This document shows, piece by piece, positions 18,862-27,819 of a DNA stretch of 64,000 nucleotides. The translations under genes and the position numbers were made by a program. How positions within the stretch are numbered: the stretch's first letter is position 1; the number at the start of each line of letters is the position of its first letter. Source of the stretch: Paraburkholderia sartisoli (GTDB lineage Bacteria > Pseudomonadota > Gammaproteobacteria > Burkholderiales > Burkholderiaceae); the NCBI RefSeq assembly GCF_900107685.1, contig NZ_FNRQ01000002.1, positions 806,001 to 870,000 of the forward strand. The letters are read 5' to 3'. The notes beneath the pieces are model-generated. The model saw nothing but the letters and a program-made list of their open reading frames with translations, had not been told where the DNA came from and did not search any database.

Positions 18862-20010
18862 ATGAGCAAGCAGAAAGTCGTAGTGGGCATGTCGGGCGGC
18901 GTCGATTCGTCGGTGACCGCGTGGCTGCTGAAAGAACAGGGATACGACGTCGTCGGTCTTTTCATGAAGAACTGGGAAGACGACGACGACAGCGAGTACT
19001 GCTCGACGCGGCAGGACTGGATCGACGTCGTCTCGGTGGCTGACCTGATCGGCATCGACGTCGAGGCGGTCAACTTCGCCGCCGAATATAAAGACCGCGT
19101 GTTCGCCGAATTCCTGCGCGAATACTCGGCGGGCCGCACGCCCAACCCGGACGTGCTGTGCAACGCCGAAATCAAGTTCAAGGCGTTCCTCGATCACGCG
19201 ATGTCGCTCGGCGCGCAGACTATCGCGACGGGTCACTACGCACGCGTGCGCGAACGCGAAGGCCGTTTCGAGCTGCTGAAAGCGTTCGACCACACGAAGG
19301 ACCAGTCGTACTTCCTGCATCGCCTGAACCAGGCGCAACTGTCGAAAACGCTCTTTCCGCTCGGCGAGATGCCGAAGACGAAAGTGCGCGAGATCGCTGA
19401 ACAGATCGGCCTGCCGAACGCGAAGAAGAAAGACTCGACCGGCATCTGCTTTATCGGCGAACGACCGTTTCGCGACTTCCTGAACCGATATCTGCCGACG
19501 AAGCCCGGTCCGATGAAGACGACCGATGGCAAGGTCGTCGGCGAACATATCGGCCTTGCGTTCTATACGTACGGCCAGCGCAAGGGCATCGGTCTTGGCG
19601 GCAGCAAGGACGGCAGCGGCGAGCCGTGGTTCGCCGCGGGCAAGGACATCCCGTCGAATACGCTATACGTCGCGCAGGGGCACGACCATCCGTGGCTGCT
19701 CAGCCACTCGCTGGGCGCGGGAAACACGAGCTGGGTGGCAGGCGAGGCGCCGCCGGAAGACTTCGCGTGCGCGGCCAAGACGCGCTATCGCCAGGCGGAC
19801 GCGGCATGCACGTTCAGCACCGCCGGGCTCGCCGAAGGCCATTTCGGCCTGCACTTCGACGACGCGCAATGGGCTGTCACACCAGGGCAATCGGCGGTGC
19901 TCTACGATGGCGACGTGTGTCTTGGCGGCGGCATCATCGAGCATGCCGCGACGGCGCAGCCGCTCACGCGTGCGCCGCGGAGCGCCGCGTTGCTGGGTGC
20001 GGCGCGCTAG
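18862..20010 (+). CDS. mnmA: tRNA-specific 2-thiouridylase MnmA
   Basis: MnmA makes 2-thiouridine at wobble U34 of tRNA-Lys, -Glu and -Gln with ATP and persulfide sulfur relayed from IscS/TusE. It is 382 residues. The PP-loop is [16 protein letters not shown]. The two catalytic cysteines are in [12 protein letters not shown] and [12 protein letters not shown]. The C-terminal beta-barrel has [20 protein letters not shown]. Downstream of nudJ in a two-gene unit. Confidence 0.97.
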   Translation: MSKQKVVVGMSGGVDSSVTAWLLKEQGYDVVGLFMKNWEDDDDSEYCSTRQDWIDVVSVADLIGIDVEAVNFAAEYKDRVFAEFLREYSAGRTPNPDVLCNAEIKFKAFLDHAMSLGAQTIATGHYARVREREGRFELLKAFDHTKDQSYFLHRLNQAQLSKTLFPLGEMPKTKVREIAEQIGLPNAKKKDSTGICFIGERPFRDFLNRYLPTKPGPMKTTDGKVVGEHIGLAFYTYGQRKGIGLGGSKDGSGEPWFAAGKDIPSNTLYVAQGHDHPWLLSHSLGAGNTSWVAGEAPPEDFACAAKTRYRQADAACTFSTAGLAEGHFGLHFDDAQWAVTPGQSAVLYDGDVCLGGGIIEHAATAQPLTRAPRSAALLGAAR

Positions 20011-20201
20011 CGCATCGGTGGTCTCGCGATCTGTCATCCGTGATTCGTCAGCCTGTGGCATCGGGTAGCCGGTTTGCTTCGACATAAGAATCAGAAAGAA
20101 AGCAGTCGTTCGATTCACCCGCGGCGAGGCGCGTGTACGCCGAAGCATGGCGTTGCCCGCGCCGCGCGTGCTGCGGCGATATTCACTGCAATGGAGTCTT
20201 C

Positions 20202-21836
20202 ATGTTCTCTCGACGTTATGTGGCGATGTGGTGCGCGATCGTGCTGCTGGCCGCCTGCGCAACGCTCGCCGCGCTGCATCACCTTTCGTGGTTCTGGATC
20301 GTCGTGCCGCTGGCGCTGGTCGCGCTCGGCATCTTCGACCTGACGCAGGAACGCCACGCGATCCTGCGCAATTACCCGCTCTGGGGCCACTTCCGTTTTC
20401 TGTTCGAATTCATCCGCCCGGAGATCCGCCAGTATTTCGTCGAAGGCGATACAGAAGAGCGTCCGTTCTCGCGCGCCCAGCGCAGCATCGTCTACCAGCG
20501 CGCGAAAAACGACGTCGACAGCCGGCCCTACGGCACCGAGCTCGACGTGAAAGCGGTCGCGCACGAATGGATCAGCCACTCGCTCGCGCCGACAAAACTC
20601 GACAGCCATGACTTTCGCATCGTCGTCGGCGCAGAGCGCGCGCAACCTTATTCGATGTCGATCTTCAACGTGTCGGCGATGAGCTTCGGCTCGCTGTCGG
20701 CGAACGCGATCATGGCGCTCAATCTCGGCGCGAAAAAAGGCAACTTCGCGCACGACACCGGCGAAGGCTCGATGTCGAAATATCACCGCGAACACGGTGG
20801 CGACATCATCTGGGAAATCGCGTCGGGCTACTTCGGGTGCCGCAACGACGACGGCACCTTCAGCGCGGAAAAATTCGCGAAGCAGGCGAGCGAACCGCAG
20901 GTGAAGATGATCGAAATCAAGCTGTCGCAAGGCGCGAAGCCCGGGCACGGCGGCGTGCTGCCGGCGGCGAAGATCACGCCCGAAATCGCGGAGACGCGTG
21001 GCGTGCCGATGGGCCGCGACTGCGTGTCGCCCGCGACGCACTCCGAGTTCTCGACGCCGCGCGGGCTGCTCGAATTCGTCGAGCGGCTGCGCACGCTGTC
21101 AGGCGGCAAGCCGACCGGCTTCAAGCTGTGCATCGGACATCCGTGGGAGTTTTTCGGCATCGCGAAAGCGATGCTGGAGACGGGCATCGTGCCGGACTTT
21201 ATCGTCGTCGACGGCGCGGAAGGCGGCACGGGTGCGGCGCCGCTGGAGTTCACCGATCACGTCGGCGTGCCGCTGCAGGAAGGGCTGCTGCTCGTGCATA
21301 ACACGCTCGTCGGCATCGGCCTGCGTGACCGGGTCCGCGTGGGCGCGAGCGGCAAGATGATCACCGCGTTCGATATCGCGAAGACGCTCGCGATCGGCGC
21401 CGACTGGGTCAACGCGGCGCGCGGCTTCATGTTCGCGGTCGGCTGCATCCAGGCGCAGACATGCCACACGGGCCGCTGCCCGACCGGCGTCGCGACACAG
21501 GACCCGGTTCGCCAGCGCGCGCTCGTGGTGCCGGACAAATCGGACCGCGTGTTCAACTTCCATCACAACACGCTGCATGCGTTGCAGGAAATCATCCAGG
21601 CCGCCGGCCTCGAACATCCGGCCGATCTGCGCGCGCATCACATCGTGCGGCGGGTGTCGTCGCATGAAGTGCGGTTGATGTCGGATCTGCTCAAGTATCT
21701 GGAGCCGAACGATCTCGTCAGCGGCAACTACCGGTATTCGCTGTATGAAAAGTGGTGGCCGGTCGCGCGCAGCGATTCGTTTTCGCCGAAGCGCGTGCCG
21801 CCCCTGAAGCAGCCGGCGCAACCGCAGACCGTGTAG
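20202..21836 (+). CDS. Membrane-anchored FMN-binding glutamate synthase-like protein
   Basis: A 544-residue protein with two N-terminal hydrophobic helices (residues ~5-50) followed by a complete GltS-type FMN barrel. Visible are FNVSAMSFGSLSANAIMALN, HDTGEGSMSKYH, the FMN-site stretch DFIVVDGAEGGTGAAPLEF and the 3Fe-4S cluster cysteines CIQAQTCHTGRCPTG. It lacks the glutaminase and central domains of GltB, so it cannot use glutamine by itself; its true donor and acceptor are unknown. I used the ATG at 20202 with GGAG upstream rather than the frame start at 20133. Confidence 0.85.
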   Translation: MFSRRYVAMWCAIVLLAACATLAALHHLSWFWIVVPLALVALGIFDLTQERHAILRNYPLWGHFRFLFEFIRPEIRQYFVEGDTEERPFSRAQRSIVYQRAKNDVDSRPYGTELDVKAVAHEWISHSLAPTKLDSHDFRIVVGAERAQPYSMSIFNVSAMSFGSLSANAIMALNLGAKKGNFAHDTGEGSMSKYHREHGGDIIWEIASGYFGCRNDDGTFSAEKFAKQASEPQVKMIEIKLSQGAKPGHGGVLPAAKITPEIAETRGVPMGRDCVSPATHSEFSTPRGLLEFVERLRTLSGGKPTGFKLCIGHPWEFFGIAKAMLETGIVPDFIVVDGAEGGTGAAPLEFTDHVGVPLQEGLLLVHNTLVGIGLRDRVRVGASGKMITAFDIAKTLAIGADWVNAARGFMFAVGCIQAQTCHTGRCPTGVATQDPVRQRALVVPDKSDRVFNFHHNTLHALQEIIQAAGLEHPADLRAHHIVRRVSSHEVRLMSDLLKYLEPNDLVSGNYRYSLYEKWWPVARSDSFSPKRVPPLKQPAQPQTV

Positions 21837-21851
21837 AGCGGCACAAAGAAG

Positions 21852-21886
21852 AAAGCGCGTGCCCGAAACCCGGGACACGCGCTTTT
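21852..21886. terminator. Bidirectional terminator
   Basis: AAAGCGCGTG (21852-21861) pairs with CACGCGCTTT (21876-21885), with an inner CCCG/CGGG pairing. It lies between the glutamate synthase-like gene and the convergent ABC permease gene, with T or A runs on both sides. Confidence 0.85.
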
Positions 21887-21931
21887 ATGCCACATAGCCT
21901 GCCTGTCGCTACACGCGACATCCGCGAAAGA

Positions 21932-22798
21932 TCACGTCGGCGTCGGCCGCCACTTCAGCAGACGATGCTCGACCGCCGTCAGCAGATAATCCGCCGCGAG
22001 TGCGACCACCGCGAGCACGATCATCGCCGCGAACACGCCGCTTGCGTTGAACGCGCCCTGCGCGGTCGAGATCAGCAGCCCGATACCCTGCTTCGAACCG
22101 AGAAACTCGCCGACCACCGCGCCAACCAGCGCGAAGCCGAAGCTCACGTGCAGGCTCGCCAGAATCCAGCTGAGCGCCGACGGAATCACCACCGACGTCG
22201 TCACCTGACGGCGCGACGCACCCAGAATCTGCGCATTCGCGATCATGTAGCGGTCGGCTTCGCGCACGCCCTGGAACGCATTGGCGAACACGACGAAGAA
22301 CACCATCACCACCGCGAGCGCCACCTTCGACGCCATGCCGAGGCCGAGTGCAATCACGAACACCGAGCCGAGCACCACGCGCGGAATCGAGTTGGCGATC
22401 TTGATGTACAGGCTGAACACGTCCGAGAGCAGCTTGTTGCGCCCGAGCACGATCCCGCAGACGATGCCGCCCGCCGCGCCGATGAGAAACCCGATGATCG
22501 TCTCTTCGAGCGTCACCCAGACCTGCGTCAGGAGCGGGCCCTGTGACGTGCCGTTCGCGAACCAGTCGATGATCTGGTCGAAAATCGCCGACGGCATCGA
22601 AAAGAAGAACGGATCGATCCATTTGAGCCGCGCGAACAGTTCCCAGCCGCCGAGCACGACGACCAGCACCGCGACGCGCAGGCCGATCACCAGCGCGTGG
22701 CGCTGGCGGATGCGCTTTTGCGCAAGGAGCTCGACCTGGGCGAGCGTCGCTGGATCGATGCCCGCAGGCATCGCCCGTTGAGAAGTGGTAGTAGACAT
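21932..22798 (-). CDS. ABC transporter permease, NitT/TauT (SsuC/TauC) type
   Basis: A 288-residue inner-membrane permease with six helices and the BPD_transp_1 fold. The EAA loop reads AFQGVREADRYMIANAQILGASR. It belongs to the group that imports nitrate, taurine, sulfonates or pyrimidine precursors. It is the last gene of a three-gene importer; its start is 28 bases after the ATPase stop. No gene for using a specific substrate lies nearby. Confidence 0.92.
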   Translation of the reverse strand: MSTTTSQRAMPAGIDPATLAQVELLAQKRIRQRHALVIGLRVAVLVVVLGGWELFARLKWIDPFFFSMPSAIFDQIIDWFANGTSQGPLLTQVWVTLEETIIGFLIGAAGGIVCGIVLGRNKLLSDVFSLYIKIANSIPRVVLGSVFVIALGLGMASKVALAVVMVFFVVFANAFQGVREADRYMIANAQILGASRRQVTTSVVIPSALSWILASLHVSFGFALVGAVVGEFLGSKQGIGLLISTAQGAFNASGVFAAMIVLAVVALAADYLLTAVEHRLLKWRPTPT

Positions 22799-22825
22799 AG
22801 CCTCGCTTTCTCCGCTTTTTCCTGA

Positions 22826-23620
22826 TTAACCGATCTGGACTTCTTCACGCAGGTCGTGCCAGATGTCGCGCGCAATGTCGATGAAGTGCGCGTCATAACG
22901 CACCTCCGACGTGACACGCGGACGCGGCAGATCGACCTCGTACACCTTCTTGAGCGTGGCGGGCCGCGCGGTCAGCACGAACACCCGGTCGGCGAGCGCG
23001 ATCGCTTCCTCGATATCGTGCGTGACGAACACCACCGAGCCCGTGCCCGACCACAGCTGCAGCAGCTCGTCCTGCATCAGCGTGCGGGTCTGCATGTCGA
23101 GCGCCGAGAACGGCTCGTCCATCAGCAGGATTTCCGGCTTGTTGATGAACGTCTGCGCAAGCGCGACGCGCTTGCGCATGCCGCCCGACAACTGATGCGG
23201 ATAATGCTTGCCGAACTTGTCGAGACCGACGCGGCGCAGCCATTCGTTCGCTTCGTCATGCGCGGCCGATTTCGAGCGGCCGCGATACAGCGGACCGGCC
23301 GCGACGTTGTCGAGCACCGAGCGCCACGGGAACACGGCATCCGCCTGGAACACGAAGCCGATGCGCGGATCGATGCCGTCCACCGGCGCGCCCATCACGC
23401 GCACCTCGCCGGTGGTCGGTTTCAGCAGGCCCGTGATCAGGCTGAGCGTCGTCGATTTGCCGCAGCCCGTCGGCCCGACGATCGCGACGAACTCGCCCCG
23501 CGCGACAGCCATGCTGAAGTCGCGCAGCGCGATCGTCGCCTTGCCGTCGGGGGAAATGAAGCGGCACGATACGTTGCGCAGCTCGATGGCTGGCGTGCCG
23601 TGTGACAAAGGTTGATTCAT
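22826..23620 (-). CDS. ABC transporter ATP-binding protein, NitT/TauT type
   Basis: A 264-residue ABC ATPase. Walker A is GPTGCGKSTT, the signature LSGGMRKRVALAQ, Walker B ILLMDEPFSALD, followed by the His-switch VTHDIEEA. The length and the ELRNVSCRFISPDG opening fit the SsuB/TauB branch. Middle gene of the importer. Confidence 0.93.
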   Translation of the reverse strand: MNQPLSHGTPAIELRNVSCRFISPDGKATIALRDFSMAVARGEFVAIVGPTGCGKSTTLSLITGLLKPTTGEVRVMGAPVDGIDPRIGFVFQADAVFPWRSVLDNVAAGPLYRGRSKSAAHDEANEWLRRVGLDKFGKHYPHQLSGGMRKRVALAQTFINKPEILLMDEPFSALDMQTRTLMQDELLQLWSGTGSVVFVTHDIEEAIALADRVFVLTARPATLKKVYEVDLPRPRVTSEVRYDAHFIDIARDIWHDLREEVQIG

Positions 23621-23665
23621 CGCCTGTCTCGTGGGTTGCTGGGTAATCGAATGTCTGCCGGCGCG

Positions 23666-24682
23666 TTACTTCGCCGCCGTCTTGAGCGTCGACACGAACT
23701 CGTCCGTATAGGTCTTCGCGAGATCGATGTGCTTGCCCTTCACCGAAGGATTGAACGCGGAGAGCACCTTCAGCACCGTTTGCGGGCCGTCGGCGGGCAT
23801 CTTGCCGTCCTTCGTGAACATCGGCAGCGACGCCTTCAGCGCCGCCACGTACAGTTCCTTGTTGCTGCCGTAGTAGTCCTTCGGCATCTTCGCGGCGATG
23901 TCCTCGGCGCTGTGCGTCGCGATGAAGTTCAGCGTCTTCGCGAACGCCCGGGCAAGCTTGCCCGCTTCGTCCTTGTGCGATTCGGCCCACGCGCGCTGCA
24001 CGTAGAAACTCGACGCCGGATAGGTGCCGCCAAGCGCGGCCCGCGTGCCGTCGAGCGTGCGCATGTCGACCAGCACCTTCGCGTCGCCGGTCTTCAGCAG
24101 CTGCGAGACGGTCGGCTCGGTCGTCATGCCCGCGTCGATACGGTTTTGCTGGATCGCCGCGATGAAACTGTTGCCGGCGCCGACGGGCAGCAGCGTGTAT
24201 TGCGTCGACGCAATACCGCCGCGCTGCGCGAGATATTGCGTGAGGAAGGCCGTCGACGAACCGAGGCCCGTCACGCCGAGGGTCTTGCCCTTCACGTCGG
24301 CCATGCTCTTGACAGTGGCGGACGCCTTCGTCGACACCATTTCGACTTCGCCCGGCACCTGGCCAAAGACGACGAGCGCCTCGATTTCCTTGCCCTTGCT
24401 CTGCAGGTCGATGGTGTGGTCGTAGAAGCCCACGACGCCCTGCACCGCGCCCGCGAGCAGTTCGTTTTCGGCATCGACGCCCGCCGGCTGCGACAGCAGT
24501 TCGACGTCGAGCCCTTCGTCCTTGAAATAGCCGAGCTGTTCGGTCAGCTTGGCGGGCAGATAGATGATCTTGGTGGCGCCACCGACCATGATCGTGAGTT
24601 TCTCGGCTTGAGCAGCAGTCGAGGCGGCGGCAAGGGCGAAGGCAACGCCCGACACAACGGCGAGTTGGCGCAAGGTACGCAT
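23666..24682 (-). CDS. ABC transporter substrate-binding protein, NitT/TauT (SsuA-like)
   Basis: A 338-residue periplasmic binding protein. Signal peptide RTLRQLAVVSGVAFALAAAS ends near AQAEKL; the mature domain follows as KLTIMVGGATKIIYLPAKL, with KGKTLGVTGLGSSTAFL in the hinge region, as in SsuA/ThiY-like proteins. I use the ATG at 24682 with AGGAGA 8 bases upstream; a TTG directly before it is less likely. A TATAAT at 24749-24754 on the minus strand is a probable -10 for the operon. Confidence 0.92.
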   Translation of the reverse strand: MRTLRQLAVVSGVAFALAAASTAAQAEKLTIMVGGATKIIYLPAKLTEQLGYFKDEGLDVELLSQPAGVDAENELLAGAVQGVVGFYDHTIDLQSKGKEIEALVVFGQVPGEVEMVSTKASATVKSMADVKGKTLGVTGLGSSTAFLTQYLAQRGGIASTQYTLLPVGAGNSFIAAIQQNRIDAGMTTEPTVSQLLKTGDAKVLVDMRTLDGTRAALGGTYPASSFYVQRAWAESHKDEAGKLARAFAKTLNFIATHSAEDIAAKMPKDYYGSNKELYVAALKASLPMFTKDGKMPADGPQTVLKVLSAFNPSVKGKHIDLAKTYTDEFVSTLKTAAK

Positions 24683-24748
24683 CAAGCAGTCTCCTGAGGT
24701 TGGTTCGCCGCAATCGTGACGCGCGGCGTTTTCTGGTGAATGAGGCCG

Positions 24749-24754
24749 ATTATA
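24749..24754 (-). promoter_or_regulatory. Probable -10 of the NitT/TauT importer operon
   Basis: A perfect TATAAT on the minus strand, 67 bases before the binding-protein start. The -35 region is poor, which would suit an activated promoter. Confidence 0.5.
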
Positions 24755-24918
24755 GGAACCGGAAACCTTCTGCGAGCTTTCTGGCCCTTCAGGAAAACAT
24801 GGGTGTTAACCCGTGGACGTGCCGTGGACGTGCCGTCGCCCGCGGCAAAGGATGAAGGAAGCGCGCAAACCGCCCGTTTTACGGCACAATCGACGGCCTG
24901 ATTCCCGCCGTTGCCACC

Positions 24919-25596
24919 ATGAAGCTGCTGCTGATCGAAGACAACCCTACGCTCGCGCACTGGCTCGCGAAGATGCTCGAACACGAGACGTTCGCGCTCG
25001 ACGCGGTGCAGGACGGCGACGCCGCCGACCAGCTGCTGCGCACGAACCACTACGACGTCGTGCTGCTGGACCTGAACCTGCCGAAGCTCTCGGGCAAGAA
25101 CGTGCTGCGCCGCCTGCGCCAGCGCGGCGACGCGACGCCGGTGCTGATCCTGACCGCGAGCGGCTCGATCGACGAAAAGGTCGAGCTGCTCGGCGCCGGC
25201 GCGGACGACTATCTGGTGAAGCCGTTCGAAGTGCGTGAACTGGTCGCGCGCATCAAGGTGCTGATCCGGCGGCAGACGCCTTCGAAGGCGAGCGAGGTAG
25301 TCTGCGGCGATCTCACGTTCGACATCGACACGCGCCAGTTCCTGCTGCGGGGCGCGCCGCTCAACGTGACGCCGCGCGAGCGCACGGTGCTCGAAACGCT
25401 GATCCTGCGGCTCGGCAAGACGGTGTCGAAACCGGCGCTGGTCGATGCGATCTTCACGCTCTCCGACGAACCCAGCGAAGACGCAGTCGAAATCTACATC
25501 TCGCGGCTGCGCAAGAAGCTCGACGGCAGTTCGGCCGTGATCGTCACGCTGCGCGGGCTCGGCTACCTGCTGCGCAAGAAAGAAGATGACCAATAG
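24919..25596 (+). CDS. OmpR-family response regulator, TctD-like
   Basis: A 225-residue regulator. The receiver domain has the acidic pair E7-D8, phospho-acceptor D51 in VVLLDLNLP, T79 and K101 (DYLVKPFE). The winged-helix effector domain (residues ~125-220) ends SRLRKKLDGSSAVIVTLRGL then GYLLRK. It overlaps the histidine kinase gene by 11 bases. The kinase type points to TctD (tricarboxylate uptake control), but no tctCBA genes are present. The divergent ABC importer is the obvious candidate target. Confidence 0.9.
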   Translation: MKLLLIEDNPTLAHWLAKMLEHETFALDAVQDGDAADQLLRTNHYDVVLLDLNLPKLSGKNVLRRLRQRGDATPVLILTASGSIDEKVELLGAGADDYLVKPFEVRELVARIKVLIRRQTPSKASEVVCGDLTFDIDTRQFLLRGAPLNVTPRERTVLETLILRLGKTVSKPALVDAIFTLSDEPSEDAVEIYISRLRKKLDGSSAVIVTLRGLGYLLRKKEDDQ

Positions 25597-26980
25597 CCTG
25601 CGCATGCGCCTGCTGTGGTGGCTGCTCGTGCCGCTCGCGCTGTACGTGTTCGTCACCGGCAAGGCCGAACACGAGAACGCACGGCGCACGGCGGATCTGG
25701 TGCAGGACAACCAGCTGGTTTCGTCGGCGCGGATGATCGCCGGAGACGTGACGTGGGTCGACGGCTATCTGCGCGCCGACGTGCCCCCCGCGGCGCTCGA
25801 AGTGTTCGCGTCGCCATACGGCGACCAGGTGTTCTACAGCGTGAGCGTCGAGGGCGGCCGGCTGCTCGCCGGCAATCCGGATTTCCCGCGCAGCGGCCGC
25901 CGCACTGCCAGCACCCCCGATTATTACGACGCCGACCTGCACGGCCAGCCGGTGCGCGCCGTCGCCTTCGTCCGGCAAATGTACGACAACGGCGCGACGC
26001 GGCGCGTGCTGGTGTCGGTCGGCAAGACCGTGCGCTCGCGCGACGCGATGGCGCAGCAACTGTGGCAACCGCAACTCGTGCGGCAGATCGAAATGGTCGT
26101 GCTGGCGGTGGCGCTCGTGTGCATCGGTCTCACGTTCGAACTGCGGCCGCTGATGAAAGTGAAGGACGACGTCGCCGACCGCGATCCGATGCAGCTCGCG
26201 CCGATTCGCGTCGAGCGGCTCCATACGGAACTGCGGCCGATCGTCGACGCCATCAATCAATGCATCGCGCGCCTCGGCGTGCAGGTGGCCGCGCAGCGGC
26301 GCTTCATCGCGGATGCCGCGCATCAGTTGCGCACGCCGCTCACGCTGCTTGGCACCCAGCTGCAGTTCGCGCGCCAGCACGGCGGCATCGAGCCCGGGCT
26401 CGCCGAAGCGCTCGCGGCGATGCACCGCAGCAACCGGTCGATGGTGGGTCTCACCAACAAGCTGCTGCTGCTCGCGCAGGCCGAGGCGGCTGACTACACC
26501 CGGCTCGCGAGCGAACCCGCCGACCTCGCCGCGATTGCGAAAGACGTGGCCGAAGATCTCGCGCTCCTCGCGCAGACGCGGGAAATCGACCTGGGGGCTG
26601 AACTCGATGGACCGGCGCCGGTGACCGGCCATCCGGGATTGCTGTCAGCGCTGGTCGCGAATCTCGCGGAAAACGCGATCCGCTATACGCAGGCGGGCGG
26701 CCATGTGACGGTGGCCGTCCGCACCGACGGCGCGACGGTCACGCTGGTGGTATCGGACGATGGACCCGGCATTGCGCCCGAAGCGCGCAGCCGGGTGTTC
26801 GAGCCGTTCTACCGTGCCTCCGCCGATACCGAAGGCACCGGCCTTGGCCTTGCAATCGTCCGCGAGATCGTGCAGGCGCATCGCGGCGAGATCACGCTCG
26901 AGCCCGGCGCGGGCGGCCGCGGCGTGACCGCGACCGTGACGCTCGCCGCGGCGCGAAGCCCGGCGCAACCCGAGGCATGA
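25586..26980 (+). CDS. Sensor histidine kinase, TctE-like
   Basis: A 464-residue membrane kinase. An N-terminal helix (LLWWLLVPLALYVFVTG) is followed by a periplasmic 2CSK_N-type sensor segment (residues ~25-165) and a second helix (MVVLAVALVCIGLTFEL). The phospho-acceptor is H246 in FIADAAHQLRTPLTLL. The ATPase domain shows NLAENAIRYT, DDGPGIAPEARSRVFEPFYR and GTGLGLAIVREIV. Cotranscribed with the response regulator; its stop is 22 bases from the convergent GST stop. Confidence 0.93.
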   Translation: MTNSLRMRLLWWLLVPLALYVFVTGKAEHENARRTADLVQDNQLVSSARMIAGDVTWVDGYLRADVPPAALEVFASPYGDQVFYSVSVEGGRLLAGNPDFPRSGRRTASTPDYYDADLHGQPVRAVAFVRQMYDNGATRRVLVSVGKTVRSRDAMAQQLWQPQLVRQIEMVVLAVALVCIGLTFELRPLMKVKDDVADRDPMQLAPIRVERLHTELRPIVDAINQCIARLGVQVAAQRRFIADAAHQLRTPLTLLGTQLQFARQHGGIEPGLAEALAAMHRSNRSMVGLTNKLLLLAQAEAADYTRLASEPADLAAIAKDVAEDLALLAQTREIDLGAELDGPAPVTGHPGLLSALVANLAENAIRYTQAGGHVTVAVRTDGATVTLVVSDDGPGIAPEARSRVFEPFYRASADTEGTGLGLAIVREIVQAHRGEITLEPGAGGRGVTATVTLAAARSPAQPEA

Positions 26981-27001
26981 CCCGGGGCGCCAGATGCAGG
27001 C

Positions 27002-27613
27002 TCAGATTGACGGCACGGTATCGATGAACGACTGGCGCAGCGACAGCTTCTGGAAGTGCCGGTCGAGATCGGGATACGGGTCGCGCCAGTTCAGCTCGGG
27101 CAAGCGGAAATCCAGATAGCCGAGCGCGCAACCGACCGCGATGTCCGCGAGCGTGTAGTGATTGCCGGTACACCAGGTCTTGCTGCCGAGCCCGCGCGAC
27201 ATCGCCGCCAGACCGTCGTCGATCTTGTGCCGCTGCCGCGCAATCCAGGCTTCGCTGCGATGTTCCTCCGCGCGCTGCGTGCTTTCCACGCGGATCAGGA
27301 CGGCGGCGTCCAGCATGCCGTCCGCGAGCGCCTCCCAGCAACGCACCTCGATACGCTCGCGGCCCGGCTGCGGAATCAGCTTGCCGACCGGCGACAGCGT
27401 ATCGACGTACTCGCAGATCACGCGCGAATCGAAGACCGCTTCGCCGTCGTCCATCACGAGACACGGCACCTTGCCGAGCGGGTTGAAGGTGTGAATCGTG
27501 GTTTCCGGCGCCCAGACGTTCTCGAGCACCAGCTGATAGTCGATCTTCTTTTCGGCGAGCACGATCCGCGCCTTGCGGACAAACGGACTGGCAAACGAAC
27601 CAATGAGTTTCAT
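27002..27613 (-). CDS. Glutathione S-transferase family protein
   Basis: A 203-residue GST. The thioredoxin-like N-domain opens MKLIGSFASPFVRKARIVL with Ser11 in the usual catalytic position and has the cis-Pro GKVPCLV plus the glutathione-binding FDSRVICEYVD. The helical C-domain has YTLADIAVGCALGYLDFR. It resembles E. coli YibF, whose role is not well defined. Monocistronic, divergent from pepP. Confidence 0.92.
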   Translation of the reverse strand: MKLIGSFASPFVRKARIVLAEKKIDYQLVLENVWAPETTIHTFNPLGKVPCLVMDDGEAVFDSRVICEYVDTLSPVGKLIPQPGRERIEVRCWEALADGMLDAAVLIRVESTQRAEEHRSEAWIARQRHKIDDGLAAMSRGLGSKTWCTGNHYTLADIAVGCALGYLDFRLPELNWRDPYPDLDRHFQKLSLRQSFIDTVPSI

Positions 27614-27807
27614 GACACTGCCCTGTTTGGAATCCGGCGGAAGTATAACGTTGGTTTGAGTCGATCCCGACGCCGCCTGGCGTCTTGTGATGCGCGCCGC
27701 ACGGCGCTGTGGACGGATTGCAACATTGCGCCGGCGACGCGCCGGGGTCGAGCTGGCCGGATGGCTAACGCAGCGCCCGCTGGCCGGCCTCCGCGGGCAT
27801 TGGGCGC

Positions 27808-27813
27808 TACAAT
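27808..27813 (+). promoter_or_regulatory. -10 element placed for a leaderless pepP transcript
   Basis: TACAAT ends 6 bases before the pepP ATG, so a normal start point falls on the A of the start codon. No Shine-Dalgarno sequence precedes the ATG, which agrees with a leaderless message. The -35 region is weak. Confidence 0.5.
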
Positions 27814-27819
27814 CGCACG

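Noticed and set aside
24686..24918. A TPP or other riboswitch before the NitT/TauT importer, since some relatives import thiamine precursors
   Set aside because: No THI-box-like sequence or long leader is present; only a -10 element is seen.
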